Of a stretch of 64,000 nucleotides of DNA, positions 51,701-60,826 are shown piece by piece (positions within the stretch are counted from its first letter, which is position 1; every line of letters starts with the position of its first letter). The position numbers and the translations under genes were made by a program. The DNA is taken from positions 35,390-99,389 of the forward strand of contig JAJKFJ010021059.1 of NCBI GenBank assembly GCA_027382625.1, read 5' to 3'. Below the pieces are notes generated by a model. That model did not search any database. It was not told where the DNA came from and saw nothing but the letters and a program-made list of their open reading frames with translations. Source of the DNA: Tetmemena sp. SeJ-2015 (Eukaryota > Ciliophora > Spirotrichea > Sporadotrichida > Oxytrichidae).

Positions 51701-53760
51701 TATGGGATTAATACAATAGATTATCACAAAATACACATATATTAATTCTTGAAAACTTATAGAGAGATAAGCAACTCTCAAGGTTATAAACAAAATTTGT
51801 ATTATCCTTGTTGAAGTTATACCCCTATTATTTGTGCAGTTTATTTATCTTCTCCTACTTCTCTTTATTCTTTTTTCGCTAAATAAATCTTTTAAATATA
51901 TATAGCTTGCAATACTTACTATTTAGTAGAACCAAGGGCACACTTACTCATTCATTCAGCACCAGCTTTTTTTAAATCAACCTGGATCAATCATTCTATT
52001 TAGAATTGCTTTCTCCTCTTTAATAATCTGAAAGAGTTCGCTAATACCTGAAAAAAATGGATCTAAACATAATAGCAATGCTCACAATTATTATCTAATT
52101 AAAATAATTTAAGCTCATTTTATTCCAATAAGTATTTAGAAGGATTTTAGAATGCTATCAATATTTTCTCTTTTCATTTTCGTTCACTCCTTCATTTGCA
52201 GTTAATTAGATATATGTATTGATGTTTTAATGTATCTAATAACTTGCACACTATTTCAATTTAGGTTCAGTTTTGAGAATTAAATCATAGTTTATCTATT
52301 CATATCATTCCTATTTTATCATTATAAACAATATTTTTCCATAAAATTCGCAAAACTATTTTTAGGCACGATTCTCAATAATTTGATAAACAAAAATAGC
52401 AATAATAATTAAACAAATTAAATGTTTCACTATACTAGAGTATTTAAAAATAAAACGTTTGCCAAATGCATCCTCCTTCTTGTTAGAATAGTTTGAATAC
52501 AAGTTTAAATTAATAACTTTTGATAGTAATAAATTTAAATTTCTCCTGCTGATGCAAGCCTCCTCGACGATCAATAAAATAGCGCGAATTTACAGAGTTG
52601 GCACGGGAGGTCGGCCAAGCAGATTTGGCAACGTTGGCTCCAGCCTCAAAAGCGGCTCTCAGCTACACCTCTCCTCAGCCTTCAGCTTGCCGATGAGAGG
52701 GCAGCAGCTCTATTATCTTTAGCTCTCGCCTATGGAAGTTCTAGAGACCTCATCCCAGGTCAGTGAGAGGGCTATGTCATCGGCAAGCTGAAGGCTGAGG
52801 AGAGGTGTAGCTGAGAGCCGCTTTTGAGGCTGGAGCCAACGTTGCCAAATCTGCTTGGCCGACCTCCCGTGCCAACTCTGTAAATTCGCGCTATTTTATT
52901 GATCGTCGAGGAGGCTTGCATCAGCAGGAGAAATTTAAATTTATTACTATCAAAAGTTATTAATTTAAACTTGTATTCAAACTATTCTAACAAGAAGGAG
53001 GATGCATTTGGCAAACGTTTTCTTTTAAATACTCTAGTATAGTGAAACATTTAATTTGTTTTATTGAGTTTATTTGAGCTTCATATTGATCGCACTTCTA
53101 AAATATTGAAGTAAGATTATAGAAATAACTTTAATGAAAATTAAAATATAAATAAAATAATAAAGAGTTGTAAAATGCAATCAAAATGTTGAGTAGATTT
53201 CTTAATTATGATCTAACTCAACAGCTTCAAATTCATAAAAGACAAAAAATGCTTTCCTCCCTTAAGATATAAGTTATCTTCGAAAAGGTGCTAATGTTAC
53301 AAATGTTAACCAGTAAATTAGATAATCTCACAAATTTTGGTAAAGAAAACTTGTTCTACTCATCTTTTAGAGAGTAGATAAAGTAATAAAATTTCGAAAA
53401 AATAAAATGCTTAGTCAAATGGTAATAACATTAATTAATAAGCCATTTTCAGTTGCGACAAGTTTTAAAGTTATAACATTAATTTATTAATTTATTTATA
53501 CTTTTTAATTAATTAATGAGCAATGATATATAATGATATTAATTATTGGTTTACTGAAATATAGCTTTATGTTTAATGATTTCCTGGTCCTTGAGTCTTA
53601 TCTCTTTTTTAAGGTTTTCAATAATAGTGTTGTTCTCACTATTTTGCAAATCAGTATGAGTATGTGCAGAAGAGTTGAAAGCCTACGATAATCAAGGGGA
53701 CAGAAAATTAGAGTTGGAGTTGTTGATATTTTAACTACTGTTGTTAAACCCACTAAACAT
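48701..53760 (-). CDS. Long coiled-coil protein split by several eliminated segments
   Basis: Met at 53760 (MFSGFNNSSQNINNSN). Removing a 39-bp IES joins NNSNSSAHTHTDLQNSENN to IIENLKKEIRLKDQEIIKH. Other coding islands on the same strand: ISELFQIIKEEKAILNRMID (about 52040), KRFIQRKKNKEKQEKINKLH (about 51850), YEKKISDLQIQLNKLSNNFN and TENQQLAIKCHSLQTELEAA (51240-51460), and finally KKLKVEIEQLKAINLKLKED with NSISNTKQKNTN near 49000. All are heptad-rich. Between them lie AT-rich gaps, a GC-rich island (50445-50760) and a 651-bp palindrome (52411-53061). No motor or enzymatic domain is seen; a structural or cytoskeletal role is only inferred. Boundaries of most MDSs are not resolved. Confidence 0.6.
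50445..50760. repeat. GC-rich island inside the coiled-coil gene
   Basis: About 315 bp with much higher GC than the surrounding AT-rich DNA, lying between coding islands of the coiled-coil gene. Open frames occur on + (50465-50698, 50536-50718) but resemble no protein I know and have no coding neighbours. It could be a small insertion within an IES or an RNA gene. A GGTTCGAGC stretch at about 50613 resembles a Pol III B box, but no tRNA cloverleaf can be drawn. Confidence 0.35.
52411..53061. repeat. 651-bp near-perfect inverted repeat (palindrome)
   Basis: Arms 52411-52696 and 52777-53061 are reverse complements over about 285 bp with only a few differences (for example near 52450/53022), around an 80-bp loop. 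Each arm runs from an AT-rich outer part to a GC-rich inner part (GTTGGCACGGGAGGTCGGCC near 52595). It lies in an eliminated segment of the coiled-coil gene. Such a foldback could be a MITE-like element; if transcribed it would form a long double-stranded hairpin RNA. Confidence 0.93.
53678..53716. other. 39-bp IES with 7-bp pointer CAACTCT (minus strand)
   Basis: AGAGTTG at 53671-53677 and 53710-53716. It contains an in-frame UGA. Removal keeps the frame because 39 is a multiple of 3. A 7-bp repeat exactly bracketing the only UGA makes this a strong case. Confidence 0.88.
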
Positions 53761-54629
53761 TTTGCAATTATTTAATTTATTCTCTCTATTTATTTTTGCT
53801 TTTATTTTAAGCTCACGAATTTATTATACTATATAGTCAAAACTCAAACAAAGAAAGAAAAGAGCTGAAGAATGTGAATTATAATATAGAAGTCACAGAA
53901 TTGCAAAAGAAAACTGTCACTATTTTTACCAGTGAAGACTTTGCAGTTTAAGTGAGTAAATTTCAAAGTTTATGATATTAAGCTAGGAGCATTAAAGATT
54001 GATGAGACCGTTATATTTATTTAATAGAAAAGGCATTTCTAATATGAATAAATTAAAAGACGTTTAATATTGCAATTCTATATTGACGGTATAAGATACC
54101 TATAATATATTAAACATTAATTTTTAATGGGGAAAGGAGACAGCAATAGATTTTGGTGAAGGCCCTCACTTGAATTAGTTATTTTTTATAATTTTAATTC
54201 CATTTTAAATTTGAAATCTGTTTTATATATAGTTTTGGCTTTGGTTATTGATGATGTTGAGGTTGAAGTTTTGCATGTTTTTCTTATATTGAATTATGAA
54301 GTGCCAAATGTTCAAAATTTTCTCACTACAGATCTCTTCTTTTTGCATTCAGGTGAAAATAAGTATCTGTATGTAAAAAAGCTAGCATTTTATGTTTAAT
54401 GAGAATGATAATTTTAGAGTATAAATTAAATAATCAGCTCCGTGACATCTGTGATTTATAAGTGCTGATATTATTATACCCATTATAATATGGGTTGAAT
54501 ATGAAAGCGCTATAGAAGGATTAAAAATGTAAATCAAAATGTCTACATTCTACAGGTTTCTCAATTAAGGTAGAATTTTTTTATTTAAAAATGAATTATA
54601 AAAATAATCAGCGCTCATCGCTATATTGG
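53761..54629. other. AT-rich spacer
   Basis: About 870 bp between the coiled-coil gene start and the MT-A70 gene end. Low GC; one 62-codon + ORF (54211-54399) with a hydrophobic, chance-like composition. It should include the coiled-coil gene promoter. No other feature seen. Confidence 0.5.
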
Positions 54630-56489
54630 TCACAAGTCTTCTGGATATTCATCTTCCTCCTTATAGACTAAATTGAGAGGAGGGATCTTGTGAAGCCATG
54701 GCATGTAAAAATCAGGAGGTCCAACTATTGGCACTGTCAGAGTCATGTCGATGGATTAGACTCCCACTCCGTACCACTTGTCTCTGATATTGCATTATCG
54801 TGCGCAGATGTCCAGATACTTGTAGAAGGGAATGAACTCCTCTACGAATTCGTAGAATTTTTGTGGTTTCTAGCACACGTCCCCCACTTCCTCGATTATC
54901 ACATTGGTGCAGTAGTGTAGCACCGTCATGTCCTTGAGTCCCTTGAATTTCTTGGTCTTTCGAGCTATGATGCAGAACTCTGCCACGTGGCGCAAGTAAT
55001 AACCTATGTTGTTATTGAGGGTCTTGTCTCTATTTAGTTTGACCCATACCAAAATGTCGCAACGAACATAGCCCAATTCTGCTAGACACTCTAGAGCGAC
55101 CTCGAGCTGGGAGTTCACCACCCAGAGGAAGATATAACCGTTGTCCTGAAGCAAGTGGAAGGGAATCTCTGCAAAGAATTATTTGGTGGCCATCGTTTGA
55201 AAGGTGAGATCGAGCCCTGTGCCGTCGTAAGGAGGATCTGCATTCATGGCAGGAAACTTTATTCCCTCGTCTTGCTCAATTAAATCATGAATCAGCTGCT
55301 TCCACATGGCTTCAGATTCAAAGAAGCCTTCATACTGAGCGCACTTGTTGTTGCGCTATCTCCGACCCCACGGGAAAATCTCTGCCTTCGGCTGAGTGGC
55401 TGCCGTTCTGTCGTTGTACTTCGTCGGGTTAATCCTGTCTCTGATGGATGAATGGCGAAACTTTGTAGTGTCTTCCAGGATGAGAAGGTTGTATCTCTCT
55501 CTTTCGCGAAAATCATCTTTGAAGGCTTCGAACTGCTCATTTAAGCTTGCTAGATGCTGGCCTTTTGAGATTGCATCCTCCATGTACTTTTGAAGCTGCT
55601 CCTCCAATCTGGCATTTTTGTCAAGCTCTATTTTTAGTTTATTGTTAAGCTTCTTGCAATGCACTCGCGACTTGATGAATGTCCTCAGAGTGAGTTTTTT
55701 GAACTACTGAAAGTTCTGCTTATAGAATTGGTCCTTGGGGTCGTCCTCTGGCTGAGGAAGGAAGGCTTGCTCAATTTGCTTTATAGTTCTAGGAGGCTGG
55801 ATGAAAGAGGGCAATTTATTGGATTTAGAAAATCTTTTTTCCTCCCTTTTCTTTAGCATCTGTGGAAGGTCATCATTCTTGGACTTGCAAGCGGGATTCT
55901 TTGGTAGATCTGGCAGAGGGGCCTCATTGTCAGCCCTGTATTGTTTGAACCATTTGTTGTATTCGGAGAAGCCGGTCATAAGCTGAGAGAGGAAGTCGAC
56001 TTGACTTCTTGTCCATGAAAATCTTTTTTTAAGGATCTTCATTTTATCCTTGAGGTAGTAAACTGGGCCGAGTTGAGTCCTTTTCAGATCCAGGACCGAT
56101 TAGATGTTGCCGACGCCGCTGAGGACTGTTCTGATCTGTATTTGAATTTTATTAGCCTCAGGGCTTTAGTTTGGTTGATTGAGTGCGAGGCTTGTGTTTA
56201 TTCGTTCTTCATAGTCTGATTGATTTAAGAGGCTTGGTTGTTGTTTAATCTGATACTCTTCTGGCTTCAATGGTGGATAAAGCTGCTATGCTCTCTTATT
56301 TAAGCCTTCATTATGCTTGTGTTGAGGTATCACAGTCTTCTTCTTCATTTTCATTTAGAGTGAGATCCTGCCTAGGTCATTTTCTGGCTCTAAGTTGTCC
56401 TGCTCCTGTATTCTATGCAAAGAAAAATCCCTCGCTATGATCTCATCTGCCTCCACTTTGTCTTCCCTTTACTTCTGCATCTCTTGCAT
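54630..56489 (-). CDS. MT-A70 family (METTL3/MTA-like) adenine methyltransferase, DPPY variant
   Basis: One unbroken 619-codon ORF with UAR as Gln, no intron or IES. Residues 1-230 are charged; around 150-175 lies RFSWTRSQVDFLSQLMTGFS, and residues 275-330 form a coiled coil (LNNKLKIELDKNARLEEQLQ). The catalytic region follows: AMNADPPYDGTGLDLTFQTM near residue 415, then IFLWVVNSQLEVALECLAEL and CDILVWVKLNRDK, ending with PWLHKIPPLNLVY and a Glu/Asp tail. MT-A70 enzymes methylate adenine N6 in RNA, or in DNA by the ciliate MTA1 complex. The usual motif is DPPW; here it reads DPPY, which could mean altered activity. Ciliate 6mA enzymes affect nucleosome positioning, so a link to chromatin is possible. 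Confidence 0.88.
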
Positions 56490-56639
56490 TCGTGAAATAT
56501 TTAAATTTATAAAAGTTAATTAATTAATTATTTATTTCACCCCTCATTTAAATCTTTTAAAAAACTTGGTTCAAATATTTAATATTAACTTACTTTAAGT
56601 GAAAATTTTATATAGTTTATAATATTATTTATTTTATAA

Positions 56640-57219
56640 CCGCAGGCAAGAGCGACTAGAACACAGCCACGACTTAATCAAAAACTTCATACAATCCTCA
56701 AAGGAAATGGCAGCTTTCTGTTCTAAAATGAAGAACAAATTTTAAAGTGACTGGCACGATTGAAACAATCAAAGCAACTTTAGACTTACAACTCAATCAA
56801 ATCAACGCAGCTGAAATTCAATCGCTGGCTTAACAACAAGGGAGGCGCTCCAAACAATCACATCAACTCACTCAAAGCTTGCTAATATTATGTAAGTACA
56901 CAATTTATTGCTTTCAAGCTTTCTCAAGTTCGGCAGGATCTGCTGTAGCCCTTGGATCAAGGGCGTGTCCGCTTTTGATGAGGCGGTTAAAATTCATCAA
57001 ATGACTTCGATGAAGTCATACTTCTCCTCGATTGAGGTAGAAAGTAAATCTAATCAAAATAAATTTGATTAGGCTCCAGCTTCTAAAAATCCTTTGTGAC
57101 ATGCAACTCTTTTTATCAAGCTCCGATTAGCAGTTATCAATTACAAATAAGACAATTCAGGGAGAGCCGCCAGAAAAATCAGAGGTGAAAGATCTTGAAG
57201 AAAATAACTATAAGCAATG
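56640..57219 (+). CDS. Fragmentary gene, unknown (IES/intron-rich)
   Basis: Coding-like pieces: QERLEHSHDLIKNFIQSSKE then AAFCSKMKNKFQSDW. Removing a 74-bp segment with CTGGC at both ends (56742 and 56816) joins SDW to LNNKGGAPNNHINSLKACQY in frame. A GT-AG intron (GTAAGT...CGGCAG, about 56892-56937) follows. Later pieces are MTSMKSYFSSIEVESKSNQN and QGEPPEKSEVKDLEENNYKQ, which ends at UGA 57219. No start Met is seen, so a 5' MDS is elsewhere. Family unknown; structure only partly resolved. Confidence 0.4.
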
Positions 57220-57543
57220 AGAAAGCTAGCAAAATAAACTGCGGTAAATTATTATAACTAGATAATTAAGTTTAGCTAGAAATTAATTCAATTTAAAATT
57301 TTCACTCTTTATTCCTTTCTTTTCCAAACTTCTTCATAATTTTGATTTCCTTATAGACCTTTTTAAAATATTTATTATCTCTCCGATTTTTCGTAATTTT
57401 TCCTATCTGTGCCTCTTATTTTGCAAATGCTATTTAAAACTGTCTGATACACTGATATCGTTTTAGCGACAGGCTTCGGAAAAAAACCAATAAGTACAGA
57501 CGAATAATTCCACAACTTTTATAATTTCTTAAGCCTAGTGTGG
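57220..57543. other. AT-rich spacer before the mobile element
   Basis: About 320 bp of AT-rich sequence. The left boundary of the proposed element should lie here or at about 57.54 kb. I could not identify a terminal inverted repeat because the other end is outside the window. Confidence 0.4.
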
Positions 57544-58160
57544 ATGGCTGCCGATGATAGATGCTCCTTGAAACTTGGTTTCTGCTCCATTGAAACTTGC
57601 TACCTCGATAGTTCTCGTTTAGCGCCGAGTTCTCTATTGACTCACCAATTAAGTGGAATATATTTTGCGACTATAAAAACGTTAAAGCAAGAGATGATCG
57701 CAAGTGCGACCGCTCTTCTCTTGTGCTACACTCAGAGGCCAAGATTGATAAGCCTCCTCCAATTAAATACAAAACTTAAATAGAGGACATCCCCTTTGAT
57801 GCTTCCCATACTTATCTTGGTTGGGGCTGTCTGCCAGCTGACTGTAGAGATAAGACCATACACAATCTTACTCTGAAGTTTCTTGCCTCTACTAATTTGA
57901 TCAAGCCCAATCTGGAGAAGCTAGCTAAGACCAGTTTCATCAGGGTGATGAGGAAACCTAAGTGTTATTAATATTATTAAGTTTAAATAAAGCTTATAAA
58001 TTAGATATAGATAACCTATCTAAGCAATCCTCACTTTCGCCTTCAAGAAAGTATCACAGAGGCTCCAGCTAAATGTCCTTTAGGGCCTGAATTAAGGATT
58101 TCTTATAGAGACTGCAGCTCCAATCAACTCTCGTCCTCAGAATCTCTTGAGCTAGATTGA
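57544..58160 (+). CDS. Element ORF 1, unknown
   Basis: Starts MAADDRCSLKLGFCSIETCY at 57544. A 35-nt candidate intron (GTGGAA...TTAAAG, about 57649-57683) joins it to TRDDRKCDRSSLVLHSEAKI, then IPFDASHTYLGWGCLPADCR and NLTLKFLASTNLIKPNLEKL. Without the intron another frame stays open, so the split is uncertain. The first UGA is at 58158-58160, which overlaps about 100 bp of the transposase 3' end on the other strand; the real coding region may end near 57970. Cys-rich start, no known domain. Confidence 0.5.
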
Positions 58161-59693
58161 TTAGTCTTTGGTGAGTCATCGGCTGGTTTCCCTGGGTTTG
58201 GTTCATAGCATAGGATGATCGTTATTAGCGGTCAAAAAGTTTGAGCTTGAGCTTTTGCCTCTTTATAATTGCAAAGAGTTTCTCGACAGGTGCCAGTTTA
58301 AAGTGGTAAGGCCCCAGAAACATTATTGGGAGGGCAAGCTGCTGAATTTTGGATTTCAAGAATGAGCTCCTGTGGTACGAAGCGTTGTCGAGCATTATAA
58401 TATACCGCTCCCTCCAGGACGGGCTCTCCTAATCGAGCTCTATGACTAGCTTCAAGAGAAAGTCATAAACGGCCTTGCTGTTGTTTAGTCCAGCGTTGAT
58501 CGAGAAGTAGGCCTTATTATCACTACTTAGACCTGCAATAATGCTAACTTAGCTGAGCCTAGTAGAGGACGTCGAGAAACTCTATCGCCTTCTCTGCACC
58601 CAGCCTTTTCGATTAGTTACAGTAAACTACAGAGCGCTCTCGTCAACGTTGATAACAGTCTTCCCATCCCAGAGGTTTTTAATGAAGTAATATGCAGCTA
58701 TCTGCCTCTCTATGAGCGAGCTCCGCAAGTTTACTCTGTGGCTCAAGAAACTAACGTTCTTGAATTTAAACCCTAGTACAGTGCGTATGAAACCTCTCAA
58801 AGCTGAGATTGACAAAAGAGTTCCAAACTCAGACTCCAGCTTTGAAGCCACTTCTGCAAGAGAAGTAAGCCCATGAGAGTCTATCAATTCTTTCCTCAGA
58901 AAATTTTCCTCTAACTTACTGAGCTTAGAGGTACCTCGAGCCATATTGAGCTGCTTTCTGTCTCCTTAAGGCTCTGCAGACTTAATGATCGTTCTCACGC
59001 GATGCTTACTTATGCCAAAGCGCTTAGAGATCTAGCTTGCGGGAACCTTATGCTGCTTGTGGAGATTTCTTACCTAGAGAAGAATCTTTTCTTAGCAATT
59101 TTCAGCTCTGCTTTAGATGATTCAACCCTCCTGCAAGAGCCGAGGTGCTAGAGCTGATAGAGAAGTTCAATTTGAACTTTGATCTCCGAGAGAGCGGATT
59201 CATATTGCGAGGGCTAAAGTTGTCTTCTCCTTTATCGAAGGTTTTTTATTTAATTAATAAGACCCTGCTCCTGATCTGACACTCCATTTTAACTGCCTAC
59301 AAACTTACTTGCTACCCTAAGGACGCTAAGCAAGACTCTGCCAGCATCTAAGCCTCCAAGGCCTGGCTCGTCCCCGATTATTTATCTGGCAACAGCTCTA
59401 GGGTCTTACCATAGAGAGGGCACTCGCAACTCCTGTGTGTTGTCGCAAGCTTATTTCTCGAGTTTGGCTAATCTGTCCGTATTTATAGAGAAAACTTTGA
59501 CCGGCTGGATGAAATCGCCTCCTAGTATCAAGAGAGAGGTAGAGAGGCCGAAACCTTCCTCTCCTCTTGAAGAATGAAGATCTTCACTATCCTCGCTGTC
59601 TTCACTTTCAACATCCTCTTCCTTCAATTACCTTTCCACCTTCCTCTTGAAGAAATCCGTTATCTTCGACTTGAATGATTTTATCGTATTCAT
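58054..59693 (-). CDS. DD34E transposase (Tc1/mariner-IS630 superfamily) with N-terminal extension, -1 frame change
   Basis: Met at 59693 (MNTIKSFKSKITDFFKRKVE). About 200 residues without a known domain end in helical IKVQIELLYQLQHLG and SSKAELKIAKK. At the tract read GAAAAGAT (59084-59091) the coding frame moves by -1 and continues KILLQVRNLHKQHKVPASQI, SKRFGISKHRVRTIIK, a helix-turn-helix as in Tc1-like DNA-binding domains. The catalytic core has VINVDESAL (first Asp), YIIMLDNASYH (second Asp) and LAPVEKLFA (Glu); exactly 34 residues separate the second Asp from the Glu, hence DD34E. The end is LKDIQLEPL-UGA. Expected role: cut-and-paste transposition and, by analogy with TBE transposases, possibly DNA elimination during development. 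All three acidic residues are present, so the core looks intact. Confidence 0.88.
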
Positions 59694-59874
59694 TTCTTGA
59701 TAAAAGGAAAGTTCACTTGCTTTATCTGTTTTCTTTCTAAAGAATTCTTTTGCGCAGGGTTTGATTTCTCGGGGCTATAGTGGCTCCCTATTTGAGAGGT
59801 GACAAAAAATTATTAATAATTATTAAATAAATCTTTTTCAAGATCTCAAGGACCAACCAGCAATCGCCTCTTCA

Positions 59875-60692
59875 ATGAACTACTCGAGCGTAAACGTTCA
59901 TAGTGTGAGAGAGAAGATCGGTAGCAAGAAAGAGCTTTACGACTTCCTCACGTAAGACTGCAACGCTTTCCTCCCTAAGCTGACTTGCACGAATGTGTAC
60001 TTCCTTAAGAGCATCATAAATGGACAGAAGGAGGTACTAGTTTTGTTGTCCATTAAGATTTTAGTATCTTAAAAGAGGCGAAGTTATCGTGAGCGCAGTA
60101 CCATAAATTGAAGGCTTGACCGCAGAGGATTTCATGGATTTCGCCTAGACGTCTCCAAGAATCCTGGCCTACTTTCCAGACTAATGCGATTGGCTGCACC
60201 TCGACAAGAAATGGGTCTGCGACATGGTCATGTCTCTGGATAAAGATGGAGCCCTTGCTATGATAAACAAAGCGAAGGAAGCGCGTAGAGAGAAATTTAA
60301 TTAGAAGTAGAATCTCATCATCCAGATGAGACCAGAAATCGCGCAAGCTCTCAACCAAACTCTCCAATTTAGTAGTAAGTATTATTCTTTGATCACATCG
60401 TCTAGATTAAAAAGGACGCTCGGCATTTCTGCTGAAAGACTCTTCAAATCGTAAGAGGAATAAAAAGGAGCTCGAGGAAGTCAAGCAAGAGTAAAATCTG
60501 CTTAGCAAGAGCAAGCAGAAGTACCTGGAGCAAAACAAGAGAGTGAGAGAGGAGTTTGGCGATCTTCAACAGTAAGTTGAGGAGCTTCAGGACTACAAAC
60601 AGCTCGTGATGTAACTTCACTCAGCAGGCGTTATAAATGAAGAAGGCAATCCATTGCCTTAGAGCTTTCTGCCTAATGATAGAATGGAGTGA
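59875..60692 (+). CDS. Element ORF 3: coiled-coil protein with two 31-nt introns
   Basis: Met at 59875 (MNYSSVNVHSVREKIGSKKE). Two GT-AG introns of exactly 31 nt (60034-60064 and 60375-60405) join the exons in frame. The middle reads YLKRGEVIVSAVPQIEGLTA and WLHLDKKWVCDMVMSLDKDG. The C-terminal third is a coiled coil (RNKKELEEVKQEQNLLSKSK, REEFGDLQQQVEELQDYKQL), ending NDRMEUGA in the form NDRME-stop. No family recognised. Divergent from the transposase (181 bp between starts), which suggests a shared promoter region. A structural or transposase-accessory role is only a guess. Confidence 0.75.
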
Positions 60693-60826
60693 AAGGACTT
60701 GCACTGACTTATGATTAATTATTTAAAAATTAACTTAATTTAAGCTCTCTAATCCAACAGCGGTCAGGAGAATGGCTGTGAACCTCATTATCACGTGTAT
60801 GTCTTGAAGCCCTGGCTCGATGCTAA

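Noticed and set aside
48701..53760. Several separate small ORFs on both strands in this interval
   Set aside because: The + strand and short minus ORFs here are chance frames in AT-rich or palindromic DNA. The heptad-rich minus-strand islands form one more coherent coiled-coil gene.
20763..57219. UGA reassigned to Trp or another amino acid
   Set aside because: In-frame UGAs occur in several genes, but those examined closely fall inside repeat-bounded segments whose deletion restores smooth sequence. UGA is a convincing stop in V-ATPase B, MDH, DNAJC9, MT-A70 and others, and Trp is encoded by UGG.
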